NCBI GenBank assembly: GCA_013397115.1
Contig: VWZW01007170.1
Coordinates: forward strand, 397 to 64,396
Length of the DNA: 64,000 nucleotides
Source: Edolisoma coerulescens
Lineage: Eukaryota; Chordata; Aves; Passeriformes; Campephagidae
Direction of reading: 5' to 3'
The stretch's first letter is position 1; each line of letters begins with the position of its first letter. This document shows, in pieces, positions 42,801 through 57,800 of this stretch. The notes beneath the pieces were generated by a model. The model made no database searches. It had not been told where the DNA came from and saw only the letters and a list, made by a program, of their open reading frames with translations. Position numbers and translations under genes: made by a program.

Positions 42801-45800
42801 AACAACTATACAGGAGCTCTTACTCCAACAGATTCCCTTCGGGTGTTAGGAGATAGAAATATCCCTGCAGCCTGAACAGGCACTGAGAGCCATGGGACTT
42901 CTTTCTCGATGAATTTTTCTTAACAGTGTCACCCAAAAGACAGAGCCATTGTGCATCACCTTGCTAATTAATGTTCTGTTTGAAGATGGAGCTACTTTCT
43001 AGGCTTTCACATCAACGGGATGCCGACCTTTGGAAAAATCTCCTCCTAGAAGGTTTACAAGTGACAGCTGACTGAAAACTTTGCTGTTACAGAAATGCCA
43101 CAAAGACCTCCATTGATTTTGGTAGAATCAGAGTTTGACTCTTTAACCTGAAAGACATTCTTCTTCCTCTTCTGTGTGTTTTATAGTAATCATATGTATA
43201 AAATTTGGTGAGTTTGATTTGGTTTAAGGAAGTTCAATTTAGAGTGGATAAACACATAAATTACTAATCTCAGTTCATCATAAAATCATAGGACAGCTCA
43301 GGCTGGAAGGGGCCTTGAATGACCATCTGGTCCAGTCTTTTGTGGTAAAGGGACCCTAGATGAGATTATCTACCACCCTGTCCTTCAAAAACATTTGATA
43401 AGAAGAAGCTACATGGAAAACAAATTATCTTTTAATTCTGATAGCAACCAGCAACTGAGTGACATTTAAGTTCATTCTGTTTACATATTATCTATGATTG
43501 CTAATTTTCCAGTGCCAGATCACATTCCTTTTATTTTACATTTGCTGTGTACAGGTGACTCCTATCATCTTCCTGATATCTTCCACTGATATATTCTCAC
43601 TTGCCTGATTAACTATCCTGGCAGGACTTCTTAAACAAACATGTGAAAAACAATTTGGTTTGATACTTTTTGTTCAACTTGAATATATATAAAAACTATA
43701 TGAGAAAGGAAGAGTAATCAAAGCGCTCTACAGCTATATCTTTCTGTCCCCCCATCCTCATCCACATTTTCCAGCGTACACATTGTAGAAGCAGCTATAA
43801 ATTGTTGGATGTGTTTGGCTTAGCAGTGTTGGAATAACAAGTATAAAAGTGCTGAGTCTAATAATCGTGTTAAACAGAACACACACAGCAGTCACATGCA
43901 TGAAATTGCTTTGCTAAATGTTAAAGTCAACAACGTTTTGCTAAGCTTTTTTTTTTTTCCTCCTAAGAGGTCTATATATTCCAGTGAAAATCTGCTCTTC
44001 ATGAATATGTTCTTGTCAGTGACAGGCTTAAGCTTGTTCTTTGACAGAGGTAGTGGAGAAGCAGATGCTGCTCCATATCTGACCTGGTGCAGTAGTTGTC
44101 TGTGTGACCTACAAAGCACTTACTAGACCCCAGGAGAAGTTATTGTACAAAGTAAGTGGAAGTATGATGGTTAAAACTGGACAGAAAGGCACCATTCCAA
44201 CTCTCTTAGAAGTCAAACGTGTCTTGTATCCTGTGTCAAAATACTGTCTCTTATCTCCCTTCCTGGGGAATTCAAGTTCAAGTGGAGTTCAAGCAACTAC
44301 CTGGAGTTGAGCTGCTTTTGAGGACACTGATATCTTCCTGTAACTCCATCCTGTCTTCGTTTTCCTCTTTGCATTCCAAGCTGGGGCTGTAGTGGCGGGG
44401 TTTCATTAACAGGGACTTCCTTTTGTTGACAGGAACGCCTGATATCTGATCTTCGGCTTTTCTCTTCTTAGCCATGGAGCATTTGTAGGCACTGCAATGA
44501 TCAGTTGCCAGGGACAGAGAAAAACATGGGAGAAGTGAGGGGCAAATTGTTTTAAAAATAGCACCACCCTATAGTTTAATTCTAAGTATAAAAGTGAGGA
44601 CTGACAAAATGTTAAATCACTTGCAGTTTCAGCAAATTTTGTCTAGTGGATATTTAATTTTAGCTCAGGTACTGAAAGTCCAGGCCACAGGCAAGTGCCG
44701 TTTCTTTTCACTGCTGCCAAAATCTCTTGTGGGAAAGGGAAATGAGGAGTAAGGCAAAATCATAACCCAACAGCCTTAAGGAAAGGATGAACAAAATTGT
44801 AGCCTGTGTTGATAATCCAGAAAAACAGTTAAAGGGAAAATGTTACCAGGAGTTGTATTACAAAATCCTGAGCCTTTGGTCGAGTATCTTTACATCAGTA
44901 TGAATATCCAATTAAAAACCTTGACTTCAACAGCACAAAACCTGTGAGAATACACTGTACGTTGATAACATTTTGCAACACAGGTCCCTCTTTCAATACC
45001 AGTCCTGAGCATCGGTTTCATTTAATTTACTCCAGCCATAAAGACCTGTTTTAAGCTCTATGAAAGAAGGCTCCTGAAAAGGGCTATTCATCTTCATTAA
45101 AACTATATCTATGTGATAAAAGGGGAGCTGTTCCCTGGGAAAGGTCTTACCCAGTTCAGATGCCTGACTTTCAAGTGCCTGACAGGAGGAGGAATGGCAG
45201 GATTTTAGAGAGGAAGATCTTTAGCAGGTTTAATATACTTCTTTCAGCTCCTACTAGACACATATATTGATCTGAATATTCATTTGGTTCTACAGTTATT
45301 TAGCCAAGCCTTTGTCACCATACAAATCTGTATGGCACATAGGTGTTACAACATGAGACACATCCCTAAAGAGGTCGGAACCTTCAACCCTCTTTTCTTA
45401 ATAATTTTTCGTGTAAGTGATTTGACATGATTCTATTTTTCTCTCACACACAGTATACTAAGAAATTTTTGTAGTACGAATAATAGTGCTCATATTATAT
45501 CTGCCAGAGATGAAAAAACAACATATATGGATCTGTGTAATCCACTCAATGGTTTCTCAACCTTAGGTACCCCCAGGGTGCATTACAAATCTGCACGATG
45601 CCCTTAAGTGTCGGATTTTGCATTTGGCTCACTGACTTAGCTGCAAGATTTGAAAAAAAAAACAAAAACCAAGCCATGTGTGAAGAGAACTCCTATTGGT
45701 TACACATATTACAAGCTCAACAGCATAAATTAATCCTTCCAAGGTGTCTTATGTGCACTAAATTGGCTCAGGTTCTGATTGTTTTGGATGAAAGCATATG

Positions 45801-48800
45801 ACTAACTTGAGCTTTTTGTTAAAAAAAAAACAAACAAAACAAAAATGTTTTTGGGTAAGCACCTTTTTTGGCAATCCCTCATTGCAAACATAAAGGACAT
45901 GGAAATACAAAGATCTGCATTTTAGGGGGAATGTTAAAATTCCATCATATACATCTCAAACACTGGATATTCTTGATCTTCTGAAGGCCAAAATGCTATG
46001 GGCATCTGGAATCCAGGAACATGGGACGGTAAGCACACACTGTGGTTGAACAAAATACGACTTCTGTGTTATTTCTCTGTTTATGAATAGAGGATAACAT
46101 GAATATCATAATAAAGGTCAAAATCACAGTAGAATCAGTACACCACTGGAAATAATGCCCATATAACAGATATTAGAGATGGATGTAGTGTAAAAAATAT
46201 GCATAGTTTGTTTCTAAGGAAATACAGTTACTTAGCTCATATTTGTAAATGGCAGTTCATACCAGTCATGTTGTTCCAGGAAAATTGAATAAATGACAAA
46301 AGTTTGAAATCCCTTCATACACAATTGTTTTTATCAATCAGAACCTTCACTAGGTTTGTTTTTGATATTTCTTTTATTTGTCAATTTACCCTCCAGTTGA
46401 TACTGTGAAAGTGTTTAGGATATGATGAATTTCCAGTGTTTCATTCCCCATTGACAAAATTAAAGCTGTTTTTTACACCAGAATATTTAATAGATTTTTT
46501 TTTGGAACAGAAGATCCAATTGGATCATCTAATATGCCCTCCTGTACAACACAGGTCACAGAACTTCATCTAGTTTTCTTCAGCCTTAATCCTGTAATTT
46601 GTCTGACTCTTGTCAAGATTCGCCTAACCTCAAGTTAAAGGAAAACATGGTAAACTGGTAAATTCATTGCTGTATTCTTGCTCACTGAGTGCAATCTCTT
46701 TCTAGCAACATAATGCTACAGGTCCCACATTGTGGTCTGGCATAACACTTATTCAACATGTTGGTCTTTCATCATAACTGGCAAAGAGAGTCAAACTCTC
46801 TCAGGTGTCAGCAGACCGCGATCGAGACCTGTGTGGGAGCACTGCTGCCACCTGCCACCTGCAGATCTGCTCTGGGAGGTGAGAGCACAAGAACCTGGTG
46901 GAATTGCCACAGCTTACAGCAGTAAATGAAAGGCTGCTGCATCAAAGTCAGGACAGGTGGCCCACAGATCACCCTGGGTGCACACTGGTCATGTTAGAAA
47001 AGTTCTCCTCTGTGAAAGACTGATGCATTAGCTTGTCCTTGTGGTATCTTCTTCTGTACATGAGCAGCCACTCATCCAGACTTCCTCTGTAGGTCCCATC
47101 ATTTTAAAAGAAATGAATACATGAGATTCAACTTTTAGTAAAATCATTCCTGACACCGCTCTAATTACAGGAAGTTGACAAACATAGCTGTCACCAATTT
47201 CCTAGGAAGTTCAAATTGCTCTGCACTCTCCAGGAAGAGATTTTTCAGCTCTTGCTTTTGCTGGTGGCCATTTAAACTGCTGCTTTTGAGCTTAAATTGG
47301 AATCTATTAGTTTGTAGGAACCAGTTTAAAGTTCTATCACATATCAGGTATTCCTCTCCTTTTCCACCTTACAGTGCTTAAAAGGAAAAATTTAAATAAA
47401 ACCAGAAAAAACTTCCCAAGTGGCAGGTTTTTCAAGTACTTACACATGATTTTTTAAGGATCTGATGATGGAAAACAGGAATTTTAGTTCTATGAAAAGA
47501 ATATATTTATGCCTTTGTAACATTCATGTCATGCCGATTTCACCTCTGTCTTTTAAATTTTTTATTTCTCTCTTTTCCTTGTGCACATTCATACATAGAC
47601 ACACATGTAGGTTATCACAGATTTGTCAAGCTGTACTTTGTCAAGTGGTAAACCTATAATTTAGCTTCTCTATTACTCATCTCTTAAATTCAACATCTAA
47701 TAGTTTTGTTGCTATTTATCAATGGCCTGCTTGTTGTCATGGAACACTGATTCAGCTGTCAAGGTTATTTGGTAATCTGAGGCTCATAAAACAGGAGAAG
47801 CTCTTTTTGTTATGAGCCCAAAGCCAATACGTAGTTGGGGTTTTTTCCCAATTTAACTGTGCTTAAATTTTATGGATAACAAATCGTGTTTTTACTATCT
47901 AGAATGAGCAAAGCTTTTTTCTTTTTTTTTTTTTTTAGTTAATGATTCAATTACCAAAACCAGTCTTGAGTCAGTTATCATAGTGTGAGTCAAGAGGTGA
48001 AAATCTAAGACACTTAGGACCTGGCTACATATACTGAAAAAAAACCCCAAGATAAATCTTTCATAGATATTTCATACCTAAATACATCTTGGGGGAATTT
48101 AATGGGTCTTTCTCTTTCCTTTATTTCCTTTCAGATCATGTCTTGCAGACACTGGTAGTATACAGGTAGTATTTTGCATTGGCTCCCTACCACGATGCAC
48201 TATCTCAGAAGAAAGAAATTAGTTTTAAGCAGTCCCAAACATGTAAAGCTTTTCTTGAAAATGGTCATGGTCTTTTTTTTTTTTTTGTAATAGGTTCATC
48301 TAAGTGATGTGTTTGTCAATCCTTCAACCCGACCTTTAACCACTTTGTAGCCAGCAAGGAATTGTTGTAGTTAATCTGCTGGCAAGACTTCCAGACCTCT
48401 GGGTATTTTTTCTTATTCATAGTAGCCTGCAGATTGGCAAAGCATGAAAACAGAGCAAAGAATTGCCATAGTGGGTAAAACTAGGGGTACATTCATCCTG
48501 AAAACTGGTGTTTAATAGTGCCTGTAATGGATGCCATGTAAAATAATGAGACCAGAACACACCACATCTCATGTACACTTCTTAGATTCAAGAGAGAAAA
48601 TAAATGCCTTTGAATATCAATGCACTTGCATTTATTTTCTGCTGTTGTGTAAGGATCTTGCACCTTATGTGAGTTTGTGCAAAAAAACTTAGTGAAACAT
48701 TTTAGTTGTGGAGAAAATCTTTTAAATTCTTGACGTGAATTGGGTTTTGACTGTTTGCCTGACTATTGAATTACAATTAAAGGAGACGTCATCTTCTGAT

Positions 48801-51800
48801 GTGCAAAAGCATTTAACTTCACACTAGTATATACAAGGAGAAGATTAGTCTAACTACTCCTTAATCAGATTGTGGTTAAAGATATTGCCAGATGCTTTAG
48901 ACCTTGATCAGGTTTTTTTTTTTCCCCAAACTTTCAGAAGCCCTAAGACAATGTAGTCAAATACTACATTTTCCTTACGGGAGGGAAGAGTTGGTATTTG
49001 AAAATTCAGGGACACTTGCTGCTCAAAGATGAAGTAGTAACATAGAAGTGTCTGTCATAGTTGGGCTTTCTTCTAAGAATTTTAAGAATCAAAAGCGTCT
49101 AAGAGGAAGACAAATTTTGAACAACTCCCCATCTTAGTCTCTCTTTTATATGTTTGTTCTTTAAACACAGATGAACTGGATTCTGTCTAATTCTCTAACA
49201 CAATGGCTCCCTAGGATTTAGGCTACAGCTGTGAAAATATCTGATCACCTAAAATCACAGAAAAAATTTGAGTTCATCACTAAGTGATGATGATCAGGAG
49301 AATTTACTAGCAGTGGATACAGTAAGGGGATGATCTGCTCCTAGGATGGATCACACATCAGTTCAAATTTCATTGCTGATATAATTTACATGAACCATGA
49401 ATGCCAGAGGTTCATGAAAGGAGCTGGAATGTCAGAGTTCAAAAAAGAGTGCTGGTAGTCTCATCACTGCAACTGAAAACCCAAATGGGTGTTGCTAATT
49501 ACAGTAACTTCAGACGGACAACAGAGGCTGGGAAGGAAGGTGGAGTGTTACTATGACTCAATGGTTTGTCGTCAGGTTAAAATAGATTTATGTTCCACTT
49601 TCTTAATGAACTCTCATTATTTGTGAAGAGTGTATGTAAATTTTGTAGGTCAGTGAGAGTGATAATGTGGTCAGCTCAGGTTGCTCTAAAAGAGGTAACA
49701 GACGGAAAGATGGCATTAACAGTCTCAAGAATTTGGAGTCTCCACATAAGGTCTGAAAATCCACAGCAGCAGTCGGGTCTGCAAGAATTTTTCCACAGCC
49801 AGGGTCTAGGGTGGTGTTTTCAATGCCATGAAATTACTTACTGAATATGAAAGAATTCACAAAATCTATATAACTGTGCCCAAAACCAAATCGTAGATTC
49901 AGAAAACTAGATAGAAGTGACTTTAAGACACATAGATTACTCACAGATTATATGCATCTATAAATATATATATTTGAATGTTTTCCAAAAGAAAGCAAGC
50001 AAAATGCATCGCTTTGGATCATGGATACTAGAATATAAAATTTACAAGGCTTATATACAGTTGGAAGAAATGACAGCTAAACAGTAATTCTGCTTACTCT
50101 ATTCCACTCTAAAATCCATATACTTGCTGGATTCAAAACAAAGCAAATTCTCTCAAAGCACATAAAGAAAATTACCTGTGTAATAAAAAAGGATTTCTTG
50201 ACCCATCCCTTTCATATTTTTCAAGAAAGATATTTTTTAAGATGAGATGCTTTTCATTAGTGAGAATGTCAGTTCAAGAAAAGTCTGCAATGACTCCAAC
50301 CCATTTGTGTACCCTTCAACTCTCAATCTCAGAAGGATCTGTTTTTCGATACCTCCGATTTTGTCTGCTGTATGGATTAATAAACATATTAATTCATTAT
50401 GTTAGGATTTCTATGGCACTGTATTCTGGTGTTCCATCCTTCAATGAATTTTCCAATTCCAAACATCTTTGTACTCAACAGAATATGGAACTATGCTTAC
50501 AGAGGTTTTGTATGTCCATGAATTTATCCCTGAATAGTGGAACACGCTGGAGCAAGGGATAAAAGAAATCACCCTACCTACTTAAAATAAGTAAAAGTAA
50601 GATTTATGAACTGTCAGGTGATGGAAAATTGCACATGTCCAGAAACAACTGTTTGATTTCCAAATTATAGGTAGCAAGACACTGACTACCTGAAGAACTT
50701 CAAGGAATAAGACTGTGACTGGCAGCTGAGAAAATTGCCATCAAGGGTTGGGCTAAAATTCATTAGCAGTCTAAGAGCAAGATAAATTAGAAAACAAGGG
50801 TTTTCTTTCTAGCTATTTTAAATAATTTTTACAGTTGTTTCAAATATCCAAACATTATGCAAATAAAAACTCATGGCTTTATTTGAAAATATTAAAGAAG
50901 GACACTTGTTAACTCTGATACGAGATTTTACAGATGAAATTTTGAAGGCTAGTCCTGGAAAGTTCTCATCACTGACAAGAAGTTAAACCTGTATTTGCCC
51001 TAATTGCTCATCTGGAGCCAGAGTTATTGGTATTAATGGTTTCTTCTATTTTATAAAATTAACTGAGCTACAGGATTATTTTAGATAATTTATAGCATTT
51101 CGACTCCATGACTGAGTGTGTTATATTTCACTGATTTAGACTAGGAGATGAAAAAAATCAGGAAAAGAATTTCAGCTGGAAATTCCTCAGAAATACATTT
51201 GTGGAAGAATTCATCAGGTAAAAACAATTTTCTTCCATCAACATTTTAAAGCATTAAAATGGTAAGAGTATAAAGCAATCAAATGTGTTGGAAAAATTTG
51301 CTCTTCATTTGGACAGAGAGAATTGGTTGCAATGAAGCTTACAACTTGGAGGACTTACTCAAATGGTAATGAAAGAAAATCTGACCGATTGTCATTTTTA
51401 AACAGCACTCACAACACAAAAAAATTCACGTCATCTCTTTGTAACTCACACACTTGGATTACAGGTTGTATCTGTGAAAGGAACAGAGGCTGTTCCTGTG
51501 CACTGTAACAACTATTCCAGGCTTAAAGGACCTCCTACAACTACAGAAATTTATTGCAATACTCTTTTTTCTAAAATGCCAGAGTTGTGAGAAGTTCAGT
51601 CCAGGGCTGGACCAAGATGAAAGGAGTGGGCATGAGATATAGATGGGAAAAAGATAAAAGGGAAATTTATATTTATGAACACTAATATAGAGCAAAACAA
51701 GATCAGTAACTTCGGGGTGTTAAATGTCTTCCATATACACAAACAGAAGGGTTAGCCAGGAAAAAGGAACAGAACTGTACAGATAACAATGCGGAGAAAA

Positions 51801-54800
51801 TATGGTATCATAACTGAAAGCTGGCTGGAGCAAGATATTAAAAGATATATTTTATTTGAAAAAGACATATAAGAAAAGCAAAGGAACTGTCACAGCCTTG
51901 GTAAAAGAGGATTTATTAGACCCCATAAGAAGAGGCTGGGGAGAAATGGGTAATAGTGTTGAGTCATTATGCACTGAACTTGGAGGTGTTTCAGGCAGTA
52001 AACTGAATGTTACAGGCCACCTGACCAAAGAGAACAACTAGGCTGTGAAATGATTGAGCAAATGCAAAGAAGCACATAAAAAGAGTGGGGCAATGGTAAG
52101 TCAGTAGTAACACAGGAAAAGATATGCAGTTATGGTGAAATTTACCTGTGCCTCAAGCTCATGCCTCTGTGGGCAAGAATTTCAGGCTATAATAGGTTCA
52201 TGAAATGGCTTTTTATTTTTCTTTTTAAATATAGGGGGTTTTTTTCTTAAACTCTATTTTATTATTTTGTCAGGATTCTTCACAAAGGAAAGGCAACTTA
52301 GAGGAGGACAACGGACATTTAACTTCTCTGATTTTCTCATTTTCAGTTAACAAGCTTGTAGGATCATAAGGATATTCTGATCATATGAAAAATATTACAT
52401 ATAAGCCCTCAATTTGAAATACTATGTCAATGAAATGGATGACTTCTTCAGAGTGTCATTCCATAGCTTATAAATCAAGAACTTTACATGGTTAAAGCTG
52501 TATGATTGGATCTTTTTCTAACAAGTAAGTTATTTTTAGCAAGAGCCATTTTAGAGAAAACTTATTTTTTATTCTGTGGAGCTCAAGAAGTTCTTACACT
52601 CAGTAATATGAATGAATGCCCAAGATCTGGGCCAAATCCGGCCTCCCTAGCCTCTTTTTCATTTACTCACTCAATCTGTCCAGGTTCAGTAGGTCAATAA
52701 ATTCCAGTGGGACCCAGGCCAAGAATTTGGCTTAGAATGGATTAAGTTTCTAGGCAAATCTACAGATCATCCACACAACCTTTGCCTCCAGAAAGCCTTG
52801 CACATGAGCGGTCAGCCTGCTAGCGCCACTAAATGCTTAAATAAAAAGCATATTGGTAACTACATTCTGGTTAAAGAAGACGTAAAGAAGATAAGCTTTG
52901 TGGGTTTTTTGCCAACAGAGAATGGGACTGTAAGTAACTCATTGTCAGGAGCCAGTACCTCCCTTTAATGTAGCAGGAGGTCCCATGGCTGCATTCTTTC
53001 CCTTTCCTTGCTATCTCCAGGCTGTACACAGTCTGTTTCTGCTCACATTTGCTTGGCTGAATCCACCCTTGACATCAGTCAGAGGCAGCAATTCAGCTAG
53101 CCATAATATTTAGCTCATGATTGATATATATGAGGCAGAAGTTACGGGTTGGCGTTCCCATCTCTGTATGGCTTGCGGTCATCTACAGGGAAAAGATCTG
53201 CCATAAGAGGAAACAAACATTTGGGGCTGTAATGTTCTGATGCATTCTGTCATGCAGCAGAAGGCATGAAGGCATATGCAACCCTAAATTTCTGTGTAGG
53301 TTTGGGAGGATAACATTTACTATGTGCTGATAAGCACAGTAGTTGTGATGGGGAAGGCAGAAACTCGTGTCATTTATTAAATATCATAAAAATTTTAGTT
53401 CAAGGCAGGGAGTGTTCTAAGATACAACTAGCTCTCAGGAAGAAAAAAACTGAAAATAGCTATCTCAATCTAGCAGCTGCAGTAAAGTGATGTGGATTTG
53501 ACATATATTATAAAAAAACTCTTACAGAAAAACATACATTGAAACTAAATTATAATTACCCTTTTTAATAGTAAATGGAGGCTTTAAGTAAAAAAATTGT
53601 AAAACCACAATCAAATATAATAATGAAGAGAAAAGAGACTGAGACTGTGGGTTTTGGCTAGAAATGAGCATAGCAGACATCAAAAGAGCCCTATAATATG
53701 CTAGAAATATATCTAATGAAGTTGTTGTTAAACAGAGCTATAAAAGTCACCTATAAAGCAAACGCACATAAAGTATCTACTAAAGCAAACTAAAATAGAA
53801 ATCTGACCATGAAACACAGTCCCCAAAAGTTCTAAATAAATACAGGAAGAGAAGGTAGAGGTCACAGTCCATAGATCAAAAGGTCTGAACATGTACAGGA
53901 ATTAAGCAAATTATTAATCATAATTAACAGCTCCAAGCAGAGTTGTCTCAAAAGAATTATGAGATACAGTTCTTATTTCAACCATCTTAGTGGTTATTCA
54001 GAACAGTTCACTGAATATTTAAGTCAAAGAACTGTAAACCCCAAGGTTACGTGCAAAATGTTTAAAGCCATTACTTGTGGTCTCTCAGAGCCATGTTATC
54101 ATTTATTGAAACAGAGTGGAGGTTCTTATTACCTCATTACCTTACATTCAAAGAGTGACATTTTAATAAGGGTCAAAAAAATTATCTGATCTTCTCTATA
54201 CACAAGTTGCAAATATTTTATGCAAGCCTTAACCCGCTCACATGAATGTTGTGAGAAAACTTGAAGTGGAAAAAGTTCGAATTTTGAATTTCTTTCTGTG
54301 GTTGATTGTTGTTTACAGTTGTCTTGGTTACTGGCTTAACAGTACTGAAAGAACAACTTGGTTCTGAACTATGGAAGCACCTGGTAGTATAAAAAAGTCA
54401 AAAAGCCTGACGTCCATCAACTCATCCAAACTCTAGGAAAAGGAAAAGAGAAAAAGAAATGAGATGGAGAGGCAGAGTGAACGGAGAGGAGGAATGACAG
54501 CACTGTAGATTTCACAATTTGATGACTAATTAGAGGGGGACTGGGAGATGAAGGAGGAAACAAGGGAGGACCATAGACATAACAGACTATAAACTTGCTT
54601 GCCATTACAATTTTCATAAATGCTTGGGTTTTTTTAGTTATCAGAATAGTTGACATACAGGATTTAATAAGAAGGACAGGTGAGTTCTAACACTATTCTT
54701 TTTCACTGCTATGGCTCTGAAAACATGCTGTGACTATATACTTACCTTTGCCTTACAGTAAATGGCACCATATAATGATTGTTCAGTGTTTCTTTATGTT

Positions 54801-57800
54801 TCATTGTTCAGTGTTTTCTATCAAACATCAACTACAAAACCATTTTTCCTTAGTGTAAAGCATAAATTTCAACAGATTCTTTGAGGAGAGTAAGTTTAGC
54901 ACATAGAAAAAGTTCCTTGAGAACCTAACAATGTTGTCAGAAAAGAATAGTAACTGAACAAGATTTAATGGGAATTTAAGAAAGCATGATTCATAATAAT
55001 ATGACAGACTTGCTTGTATCAGAAATCATGGAGTAGGAGACAGAGGTTAATATTTTCAGCGCCCCATAACCATTTCAATTTCTACAATGTCTAGGGCAGG
55101 GAGGAAGTTCCTTTTCCAAGCTAAAGAGCTAGCAGCAGATACCCTTAACTCATTCTGTTAACAGATCTTGGGAATTGCTACTCTTAAGATTAATGCCCAC
55201 TGTTCAATTGAAGATCAGTTATCAATAGAAGCAGCATGATACAGGTCTTGGACTCAGGTGAAATATTTAATCCAATATGTCATGGAGAAATATTTAAATG
55301 CCAACATGGCAAAGCTCTGCCCCAGCCGGTTACCATCATGGGGAGCACTGGGGAGGAGAGCTGGAAGTGTATGCTGTCGACATCCAATCTTCAACTGCAA
55401 AAAAAAGGCTTTTTGTGAAGCTCAGACATGTCTGGCACTAGCTGTAACTATTGACCATCTTCATTTAGCATTTACTGCTAAGTCTGTTTGAATTCAGAGA
55501 TACAATTTGTTTCAGCAAAGCGCATTAAGGACTGCGAGGGTCCCACAGTCTCTGCCAGTGGGAGACAGATGAGACACCAGGAAATGCAAGAGTCCACCTC
55601 AGTTTCTGTTCCAAATGTGCTTATTCAGGATTATGTCAAATGTGCTTTTCCACAGCAGTTTCCAGAAAATCAGTCTCTGACCAACTCCTGTGGAAACAGA
55701 AGCCAAGCCCAAAGGACAAACCTGACAGTTTTTCCAGATGCAGGCTAGGAACAAACAGCTTTCTCAGTCTCTGTCTCATTTCTAAGCAGTGCTATGGGAT
55801 AACAGTACTGTGAAGGTGATAGCTACACAAATCAACCATAATCTCAGTTCTTACTGAGGAACACCTGGTGTCTTTTTGTGTGATTTTACTTCATGGGCTC
55901 ACTTCTTCCATCATCTAAGTATCACTTTCACCTCATTCTCCAGTCATCTGCCATACCACTGCTTTCTTTACATACAAATACTTCTTAAAAATCTGCTTAG
56001 TTTATGAAGTTCAGAAAAAGAGTTTGCCAATCAACCCTTTCTAAATGCAGCTAGGCTTGCACAGGCCTTTTCTTTCATGCTATGAACTTTTCCTGAATAG
56101 CCAAATTATCTTCTATCTACCAAACTCTCTACCTTCATTCTATTACTGTCTGAAACAGAGTTCAGTTATAATTGCACACATGTAATTTAGTAGTTCTAAA
56201 GGAAACCAGAAAAATATTCAGCAATGTAGAATAACGAATAACTACTTCAGTGACTTAAATGCTTTTTAGTATGTTGCCATATGCTTGTATACAACAGTAT
56301 ACTGATGTACCTCTTAAAACATTACTGGTAAAGTTAAGGAATACCCTTTAGTAACACAGACTTTCTGAAATGCTTCACTTCCATTGCTTGCAGGGTTGCT
56401 TCGCTGGTTTCTCACCCTCCTTATCAATAGCAGTAAAAGGGTGAATTGTCCAGTTACTCCTAACAAGGAGACATCCAGGCACCTCTGCTCTGTTACTCCT
56501 CTCTCCGCTAAAGTATTCAAGATACTCATAACTCTTTACATTCACACTGAACAGCTCAACTTCTCTGAATATCTAAAATGTCTCACAACACCTGGAACAA
56601 GAGTTCCAGATAAAAAAGTAATTTTCCTTACTTTTGAAGAAGTGATGCAGCACTGCAGAATGTAAGGGGAAGTGTAACTATTCCCTCCAAAGGGCAATGC
56701 TGTTGTCCATGATTTGAAACACCTGATGGACTCTATATTATTCATCAGTGACAAAGGCACAAAACACTTGGTTTCACCGGTATCTAACTCAGAAAGGTAC
56801 CCTTTCTATTCAGATATGGATTTAGCCAAACTGATCTATTCTTTTGCAATCCTGTGCTTGGATCAATCCAATTTGCTCTTCCTTGGTGTGACCCAGATGC
56901 CACTCCATAACCTACAGATGGTTCATTGTACTGTATCCCATCTGTTAAATAAAACACAGTAATGAGAATACATCACTCCAATATTCCTCACTTTCCTTTG
57001 GTTTCCATTCTAATCCTGAACACAGCTGAAGGTCCTGGTCCTTTCAGTGGTCCATGACAAAATTGTCTAAGAGAAGAGCTCTTCATTCTGCTTCTTACAG
57101 AAGATGGATACAACAGAGCTTCTATGCCCAAAAGGTGTCAGATTCAAACTTGAATGTATGGGACAGAGATCTCCTGGCTTCAGCACTTGCTTTTACCACA
57201 CATTGTTCTTTGCTATGTTTAGCTTGTGATAAAAAGACTCATCTTTTCTTAAGATAGTTTAGCTACCAAAGAAAACACCACAGCACTGTATTTCTAAATA
57301 AAAAAATAAACCATGTTGTTAATAAGTAAATCATTAAGACTTTAAGGAGAAACAATTCTGTTTTGAAGGACTTAGTAAGTTTGGTGTACTATGCTTCAAC
57401 ACTACAGCACATACAGTAGATTTAGTTAAAATAACCCTAATAAATCTGAACTAATAGCACGGAAATGTTAATAGTATTCATGTATAAAGAAAATTATTTA
57501 TCTTATACTGAAAGTTGGGATTCCTTAGGGCATATAGTCACATGAAATAAGTGCAAGTTTGACACATAAATAGTTGTGTATACCTGAAAAAAAGTCTGAA
57601 AAGTCAGCGCAGTGCAAGAGAATTTTTAGTTACTTTACTAAGCAAAAAAAAAATCTAAAACCCAGGTTGTCCCTTAAGATAATATTTTTCTAAAAATATA
57701 CTTTTTATGCAGAAAAATGGTCCTATTTTTCAGGAGAAGATGGATGATAACAATATTAGCCGGTTTTCTTAATGAAATCTTGGCTTTCTTGAAATCAAGA

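Larger units (their letters stand above)
40000..44300 (-). other. ST18: ST18 intron 3
   Basis: This 4.3 kb intron contains an AC/AT microsatellite block at 40280-40442 and a CR1 LINE tail at 43275-43395. A short segment near 43108-43140 resembles the amniote repeat with the 'TCCATTGACTTCAGTGG' core. No other exon was seen. Confidence 0.85.
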
